Origin: JBDLRH01 sp039800165
Lineage (GTDB): Bacteria > Pseudomonadota > Gammaproteobacteria > Burkholderiales > Burkholderiaceae_C
Direction of reading: 5' to 3'
Length of the DNA: 10,338 bases
Assembly: GCA_039800165.1 (NCBI GenBank)
Contig: JBDLRH010000089.1
Coordinates: forward strand, 1 to 10,338
The notes below the pieces were generated by a model, which worked only from the letters and a program-made list of their open reading frames with translations, was not told the origin of the DNA and did no database searches. This document shows, piece after piece, positions 6,475 to 10,338 of the stretch; position 1 is the stretch's first letter; the number at the start of each line of letters is the position of its first letter. The translations under genes and the position numbers were made by a program.

Positions 6475-7488
6475 TCAGCGCGTGACCACCTTCACCATGT
6501 CCAGGCACTTGGTGGAGTAGCCCCACTCGTTGTCGTACCACGACACGATCTTCACGAAGGTGCTGTCCAGCGCAATGCCGGCCTCGGCGTCGAAGATCGA
6601 GGTGCGGGTGTCGCCGCGGAAGTCGGTGGCCACCACCTTGTCTTCGGTGTAGCCCAGAACGCCCTTCAGGCCGCCTTGCTCCACCGGCAGCTGGCTCATG
6701 CGCTTCATCTCGGCGCAGATGTCCTTGTAGTCGGCCGGGTTGGACAGCTCTGCCGTCAGGTCCACCACCGACACATCCGAGGTCGGCACACGGAAGCTCA
6801 TGCCGGTGAGCTTCTTGTTAAGCGCGGGGATCACCACGCCCACCGCCTTGGCGGCACCGGTGGACGACGGAATGATGTTCTCGAGGATGCCGCGGCCGCC
6901 GCGCCAGTCCTTGTTGCTCGGGCCGTCCACCGTCTTTTGCGTGGCGGTGGCCGCGTGCACCGTGGTCATCAGGCCGCGCTTGATGCCCCACTTGTCATTC
7001 AGCACCTTGGCCACGGGCGCCAGGCAGTTGGTGGTGCAGCTGGCGTTACTGATGATGGCCTGGCCGGCGTAGGTGCTGTGGTTCACGCCGTAGACGAACA
7101 TCGGCGTGTCGTCCTTCGACGGCGCGGACATGATGACCTTCTTGGCGCCGGCAGCCAGATGCTTCTCGGCGCTGGCCTTGTCGAGGAACAGGCCGGTGGA
7201 TTCGATCACCACGTCGGCGGCGACCTCACCCCACTTCAGCGCAGCCGGGTCCTTCTCTTGCGTCAGGCGGATCTTCTTGCCGTTGACGATGAGCGTATTG
7301 CCCTCCACCGACACCTCGCCCTTGAAGCGGCCGTGCACGCTGTCGTACTGCAGCATGTAGGCCAGGTACTGCGGCTCGAGCAGGTCGTTGATGCCGACGA
7401 TCTCGATGTCGGGAAAGTTCTGCACTGCCGAGCGCAGCACGTTGCGGCCGATGCGGCCGAAGCCGTTGATGCCAACCTTGATGGCCAT
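6475..7488 (-). CDS. gapA: Type I glyceraldehyde-3-phosphate dehydrogenase, NAD-dependent
   Basis: A 337-residue cytoplasmic enzyme that reversibly oxidises glyceraldehyde 3-phosphate with NAD and phosphate to 1,3-bisphosphoglycerate in glycolysis and gluconeogenesis. Seen in order: the Rossmann loop NGFGRIGR (8-15), the acidic residue D35 in GINDL that favours NAD over NADP, the catalytic loop SNASCTTNCLAP with nucleophile C151, the proton acceptor H178 in TTVHAA, and the C-terminal WYDNEWGYS motif. Length is normal for the family. It resembles E. coli GapA across its full length (for example HAATATQKTVDGPS and the GILENIIPSSTGAAKAVG region), so erythrose-4-phosphate dehydrogenase (Epd) is less likely despite the tkt neighbour. 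A strong GGAGGA site (7496-7501) lies 7 nt before the ATG. It starts 30 bp after the tkt stop with no terminator between, so the two are probably co-transcribed. A UUCG-loop terminator follows. Confidence 0.97.
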   Translation of the reverse strand: MAIKVGINGFGRIGRNVLRSAVQNFPDIEIVGINDLLEPQYLAYMLQYDSVHGRFKGEVSVEGNTLIVNGKKIRLTQEKDPAALKWGEVAADVVIESTGLFLDKASAEKHLAAGAKKVIMSAPSKDDTPMFVYGVNHSTYAGQAIISNASCTTNCLAPVAKVLNDKWGIKRGLMTTVHAATATQKTVDGPSNKDWRGGRGILENIIPSSTGAAKAVGVVIPALNKKLTGMSFRVPTSDVSVVDLTAELSNPADYKDICAEMKRMSQLPVEQGGLKGVLGYTEDKVVATDFRGDTRTSIFDAEAGIALDSTFVKIVSWYDNEWGYSTKCLDMVKVVTR

Positions 7489-7518
7489 TTGAAAATCCTC
7501 CGGGGATGTTGAAAAAAC

Positions 7519-9552
7519 TTATTTGCGCAGCGCCGCGCGCACCGTGTCGGCCACGTTCTCGGGCGTGAAGCCGAAGTGCTTGAACAGCACGCCTGCGGGC
7601 GCCGATTCGCCATAGGCGTCGATGCCCACCACCGCAGCGCAGCCGTACTTCCACCAGCCATCGGTTGTGCCCATCTCCACCGCGATGCGCGGCACGCCCG
7701 CAGGCAGCACGCTCTTCTTGTAGGCCACGTCCTGGCGGTCAAAGGTGGTGGTGCTGGGCATGGAGACCACGCGCACCGCAATGCCGTGCTCGCGCGCCAG
7801 CAGCTCTTGCGCCTTCAGGGCCAGCTGCACTTCGGAACCGGTGGCGATGATCACCGCCTGGGCCTTCTTTGCGCTGCCCACTTCGCTGGGCTCGGCCAGC
7901 ACATAGGCGCCGCGGCTGATGTCGCCCAGGTCGGTCTTCGGCGCGTAGGGCAGGTTCTGGCGCGACAGCAGCAAGGCGGTGGGCTTGTTCGCGTTTTGCA
8001 GCGCACAGGCCCAGGCCACCGCGGTCTCTGCGGTATCGCACGGGCGCCAGACGTCCAGGTTCGGGATCAGCCGCAGGCTGGCGGCATGCTCGACCGACTG
8101 GTGCGTGGGGCCGTCTTCGCCCAGGCCGATGGAATCGTGGGTGAACACATGGATCACCCGCTGCTTCATCAGCGCGGCCATGCGGATCGCGTTGCGGCTG
8201 TAGTCGCTGAAGGTCAGGAAGGTGCCGCCGTAGGGGATGTAGCCGCCATGCAGCGCCACGCCATTCATGATGGCCGCCATGCCGAACTCGCGCACACCGT
8301 AGTTGATGTGGCGGCCGATCTGGCCCGCGTCGCCCTTCACCACCTCGCCGCCCAGGTTCACGCGCAGCGCAGGGGTGTGCTTGGTGTTGGTGAGGTTCGA
8401 TCCGGTCAGGTCGGCACTGCCGCCCAGCAATTCGGGCAGCGCGGCGGTGAAGTGCTCCAGCGCCAGCTGGCTGGCCTTGCGCGAGGCCACCGTCTCGGCC
8501 TTGGTGTGCGCGTCCACCACCGCATCCACCGCCACTTGCGCAAAGTCGGCCGGCAGCTCGCCCTTCATGCGGCGCTCGAATGCGGCGCCCAGCGCCGGGT
8601 GCGCGGCCTTGTACAGCGCAAATTTGGTTTCCCACGCGGCCTGCTGCTTCTTGCCTTTGGCTTTGGCATCCCACGCGGCGTAGATCGGCTGCGGAATCTC
8701 AAACGGTGCATGGTCCCAGCCCAGCGCCTTGCGCGTCAGCGCAATCTCGTCGGCACCCAGCGGCTCGCCGTGGGCCTTGGCGGTGTTGGCGCGGTTCGGG
8801 CTGCCCTTGCCGATGCTCGTCTTGCAGACGATCAGCGTCGGGCGGTCGGCGGTGTTCTTCGCGTCGGCAATCGCGCGGTCCACCGCATCCACATCGTGGC
8901 CGTCGATCGGGCCGATCACGCGCCAGCCACAGGCCTTGAAGCGCGCCGGCGTGTCATCCACAAACCACGGCGTCACCTGCCCGTCAATCGAGATGCCGTT
9001 GTCGTCGTACAGCGCCACCAGCTTGTTGAGCTTCCACGCACCGGCCAGCGCGCAGGCCTCGTGGCTGATGCCCTCCATCAGGCAGCCGTCGCCCAGGAAC
9101 ACATAGGTGTGGTGGTCGACGATGTCGTAGCCCGGGCGGTTGAACTCTGCGGCCAGCAGCTTCTCGGCCAGCGCCATGCCCACCGCGTTGGTGATGCCCT
9201 GGCCCAGCGGGCCGGTGGTGGTTTCCACGCCGGGGGTGATGCCGGCCTCGGGGTGGCCTGCGGTCTTGCTGTGCAGCTGGCGGAAGTTCCTGAGCTCTTG
9301 CATCGGCAGGTCGTAGCCGCTCAGGTGCAGCAGCGCGTAGATCAGCATCGAGCCGTGGCCGTTGCTGAGAACAAAGCGGTCACGGTCGGCCCACTTCGGG
9401 TCGGTCGGGTTGTGCTTGAGGTGGCGGCCCCACAGCGCCACCGCCATGTCGGCCATGCCCATCGGCGCGCCGGGATGCCCCGAGTTGGCTTGCTGGACGG
9501 CATCCATGGCAAGGGCGCGGATCGCGTTTGCCATCTGTTGGGCGTTGGCCAT
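7519..9552 (-). CDS. tkt: Transketolase
   Basis: A 677-residue cytoplasmic, thiamine diphosphate-dependent enzyme. It moves two-carbon ketol units between sugar phosphates in the pentose phosphate pathway (and in the Calvin cycle where present). The N-terminal cofactor domain shows SGHPGAPMG with H26, SNGHGS with H66, H100, and GDGCLMEGISHE (154-165), in which D155 begins the Mg/ThDP motif completed by N185 in DDNG. The middle pyrimidine-binding domain carries the catalytic glutamate E422 in GVREFGMA, the GGTFLTFSDY loop, H472 and D473 in FTHDS, and the substrate-binding HQSVEH (484-489). The C-terminal domain ends with FKHFGFTPENV. All expected catalytic residues are present and length is normal. 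A GGAG site (9561-9564) lies 8 nt before the ATG. It is the first gene of a tkt-gap pair. Whether it also serves a Calvin cycle cannot be told, since no RuBisCO or phosphoribulokinase gene is in view. Confidence 0.97.
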   Translation of the reverse strand: MANAQQMANAIRALAMDAVQQANSGHPGAPMGMADMAVALWGRHLKHNPTDPKWADRDRFVLSNGHGSMLIYALLHLSGYDLPMQELRNFRQLHSKTAGHPEAGITPGVETTTGPLGQGITNAVGMALAEKLLAAEFNRPGYDIVDHHTYVFLGDGCLMEGISHEACALAGAWKLNKLVALYDDNGISIDGQVTPWFVDDTPARFKACGWRVIGPIDGHDVDAVDRAIADAKNTADRPTLIVCKTSIGKGSPNRANTAKAHGEPLGADEIALTRKALGWDHAPFEIPQPIYAAWDAKAKGKKQQAAWETKFALYKAAHPALGAAFERRMKGELPADFAQVAVDAVVDAHTKAETVASRKASQLALEHFTAALPELLGGSADLTGSNLTNTKHTPALRVNLGGEVVKGDAGQIGRHINYGVREFGMAAIMNGVALHGGYIPYGGTFLTFSDYSRNAIRMAALMKQRVIHVFTHDSIGLGEDGPTHQSVEHAASLRLIPNLDVWRPCDTAETAVAWACALQNANKPTALLLSRQNLPYAPKTDLGDISRGAYVLAEPSEVGSAKKAQAVIIATGSEVQLALKAQELLAREHGIAVRVVSMPSTTTFDRQDVAYKKSVLPAGVPRIAVEMGTTDGWWKYGCAAVVGIDAYGESAPAGVLFKHFGFTPENVADTVRAALRK

Positions 9553-9585
9553 GAAGGGGGCTCCGGAGGTACGGGGAAACCCTTG

Positions 9586-9612
9586 ATTTTACGGGGGCGG
9601 GGCCCGGGCCCC
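9586..9612 (-). promoter_or_regulatory. Candidate tkt promoter -10 with adjacent 14-bp palindrome
   Basis: On the minus strand TAAAAT (9586-9591) matches five of six -10 positions, in an otherwise very GC-rich spacer. It would start transcription near 9579, giving a 27-nt leader that holds the tkt ribosome binding site. Seven bases upstream, a perfect 14-bp palindrome GGGGCCCGGGCCCC (9599-9612) fills the space leading to the -35 region, where no good -35 hexamer is visible. A missing -35 with an overlapping palindrome fits an activator- or repressor-controlled promoter, but GC-rich composition alone could produce such a palindrome. Confidence 0.4.
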
Positions 9613-9677
9613 TGGCAGCGGGGTGGCCCGCCTTGCCGGCGCCCCCGCGACCGGCAGCATGATCGCCAGCGTGCTCT

Positions 9678-9688
9678 ACAGTGCCGCC
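9678..9688 (+). promoter_or_regulatory. Candidate -10 element of a leaderless murU transcript
   Basis: TACAGT (9678-9683) matches four of six -10 positions and ends 5 nt before the murU ATG at 9689, so transcription would start at the start codon. There is no Shine-Dalgarno sequence before this ATG. No convincing -35 box is seen at 16-18 bp. Confidence 0.35.
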
Positions 9689-10338
9689 ATGTCCAAGTGC
9701 CAAGCGCTGATCCTCGCCGCCGGCCGCGGCGAGCGCATGCGGCCGCTGACCGACAGCACGCCCAAGCCCCTGCTGCAGGTGCGCGGCCGGCCGCTGATCG
9801 AGTGGCATGCCGATGCGCTGCTGCGCGGCGGCTTTGATCGCATCGCCGTCAACTGCGCCTGGCTCGGCGACCAGGTCGAGGCCTGGGCGCAGTGTTTTGC
9901 GGCAGCACGTGGTTGCACCACGGCGGTGTCGCACGAGGGCCGCGACTTCGGCGGCGCGCTGGAAACGCTGGGCGGCATCTGCCGCGCACTGCCGCTGCTG
10001 GACGACGTTTTTTGGGTGATAGCCGGCGACGTGTTCGTGCCTGATTTCGCGCTCACCCCGGCGGCGATGCAGCGGTTTGCGCAAAGCGGCCGCCTGGGCC
10101 ACCTGTGGCTGGTGCCCAATCCACCGCACAACCCGCAGGGCGACTTCGGTATCGGCGCCGACGGCAGCGCGCTGAACGTGGTAGCGAGCGATGCATCCAC
10201 CGAAGGCCCGCCGCGCTACACCTTCTCGACCATCGCGCTGTACCGGCGCGCGCTGTTCATGCCGCCCCACTGCGCCATCGCGCCCGGCAACCCGCAGGGC
10301 GACAAGGCCGCGCTGGCGCCGCTGCTGCGCGCCGCCAT
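9689..10338 (+). CDS. murU: MurU-like N-acetylmuramate alpha-1-phosphate uridylyltransferase (3' truncated)
   Basis: The frame is open from the ATG at 9689 to the window end (216 codons seen; the family is about 220-240 residues, so little is missing). It is a sugar-1-phosphate nucleotidyltransferase: LILAAGRGERMRPL (7-20) is the nucleotide-binding signature, and TPKPLL (24-29) carries the conserved lysine. CAWLGDQVE (56-64) matches MurU-type proteins. AGDV (112-115) supplies the metal-binding aspartate D114, and YTFSTIALYRRALF (177-190) with KAALAPLLRAA matches the MurU C-terminal half. MurU makes UDP-MurNAc from MurNAc-1-phosphate in the cytoplasm, in the peptidoglycan recycling route that bypasses de novo synthesis and confers tolerance to fosfomycin in pseudomonads. 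The residue after LET in the usual LET-G/A-GG motif is leucine here (93-96, TLGG), which is unusual. Its usual partner kinase AmgK is not on the visible side; the upstream neighbour is divergent tkt. A hexose-1-phosphate or mannose-1-phosphate nucleotidyltransferase is the alternative. Confidence 0.85.
   Translation, partial: MSKCQALILAAGRGERMRPLTDSTPKPLLQVRGRPLIEWHADALLRGGFDRIAVNCAWLGDQVEAWAQCFAAARGCTTAVSHEGRDFGGALETLGGICRALPLLDDVFWVIAGDVFVPDFALTPAAMQRFAQSGRLGHLWLVPNPPHNPQGDFGIGADGSALNVVASDASTEGPPRYTFSTIALYRRALFMPPHCAIAPGNPQGDKAALAPLLRAA

Noticed and set aside
5381..6520. 379-codon + strand frame opposite the 5' part of the DUF748 gene and the end of gap
   Set aside because: Arg/Gln-rich shadow translation with no motif; it spans two real genes and a terminator on the other strand.
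6475..7488. gap as erythrose-4-phosphate dehydrogenase (epd), suggested by the tkt neighbour
   Set aside because: The sequence follows E. coli GapA along its length, including the GapA-type S-loop and catalytic region; neighbourhood alone is not enough.
6676..7512. 278-codon + strand frame opposite gap
   Set aside because: His/Val/Arg-rich antisense shadow of a highly conserved enzyme gene.
7576..9837. Long open frame (753 codons) on the + strand opposite tkt
   Set aside because: It mirrors the transketolase gene in a GC-rich sequence where antisense frames stay open by codon bias. The protein is rich in Arg/His/Gln/Ala with no recognisable domain, and tkt is unmistakable on the other strand.
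1..10338. CRISPR array, mobile element, phage or toxin-antitoxin system
   Set aside because: No regularly spaced repeats, transposase or integrase motifs, terminal inverted repeats, or tRNA-linked attachment sites were seen; composition looks even across the window.

Overview
The window reads as ordinary chromosomal DNA from a GC-rich betaproteobacterium. Protein flavour, codon use and the mix of strong Shine-Dalgarno sites with apparently leaderless genes suggest Burkholderiales, most likely a Comamonadaceae-type organism; this is inference from sequence style, not a database match. I see eight protein-coding genes, two of them cut by the window edges, and no RNA genes, insertion sequences, CRISPR arrays, phage genes or other signs of transfer.

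Left part (about 1-2556, + strand): the C-terminal folate-binding half of a dimethylglycine/sarcosine dehydrogenase-type protein (5' cut). It is followed by a SlyD-like FKBP peptidyl-prolyl isomerase with a histidine-rich tail. Next comes a small two-helix membrane protein with a degenerate Mrr-type nuclease fold, and then a NIPSNAP-family protein. All four point the same way with short gaps, but slyD may have its own leaderless promoter.

Middle (2567-6355, - strand): one very large AsmA-like DUF748 envelope protein. It ends 10 bp from the end of the NIPSNAP gene, so the two converge.

Right part (6475-9552, - strand): a transketolase-glyceraldehyde-3-phosphate dehydrogenase pair, tkt then gap, 30 bp apart. 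It looks like one transcription unit serving the pentose phosphate/Calvin-type and glycolytic triose-phosphate steps. It closes with a clean intrinsic terminator (9-bp stem, UUCG loop). Divergent from tkt, a MurU-like nucleotidyltransferase for peptidoglycan recycling starts at 9689 and runs off the window. The 136-bp tkt/murU spacer holds a -10-like box on each strand and a perfect 14-bp GC palindrome.

I do not find an undescribed system here. The points most worth a second look are the Mrr-like protein whose catalytic Q-x-K is replaced by A-x-R, the palindrome beside the tkt promoter, the recurrent -10/ATG spacing suggesting leaderless transcripts, and the uncertain start of the DUF748 gene.
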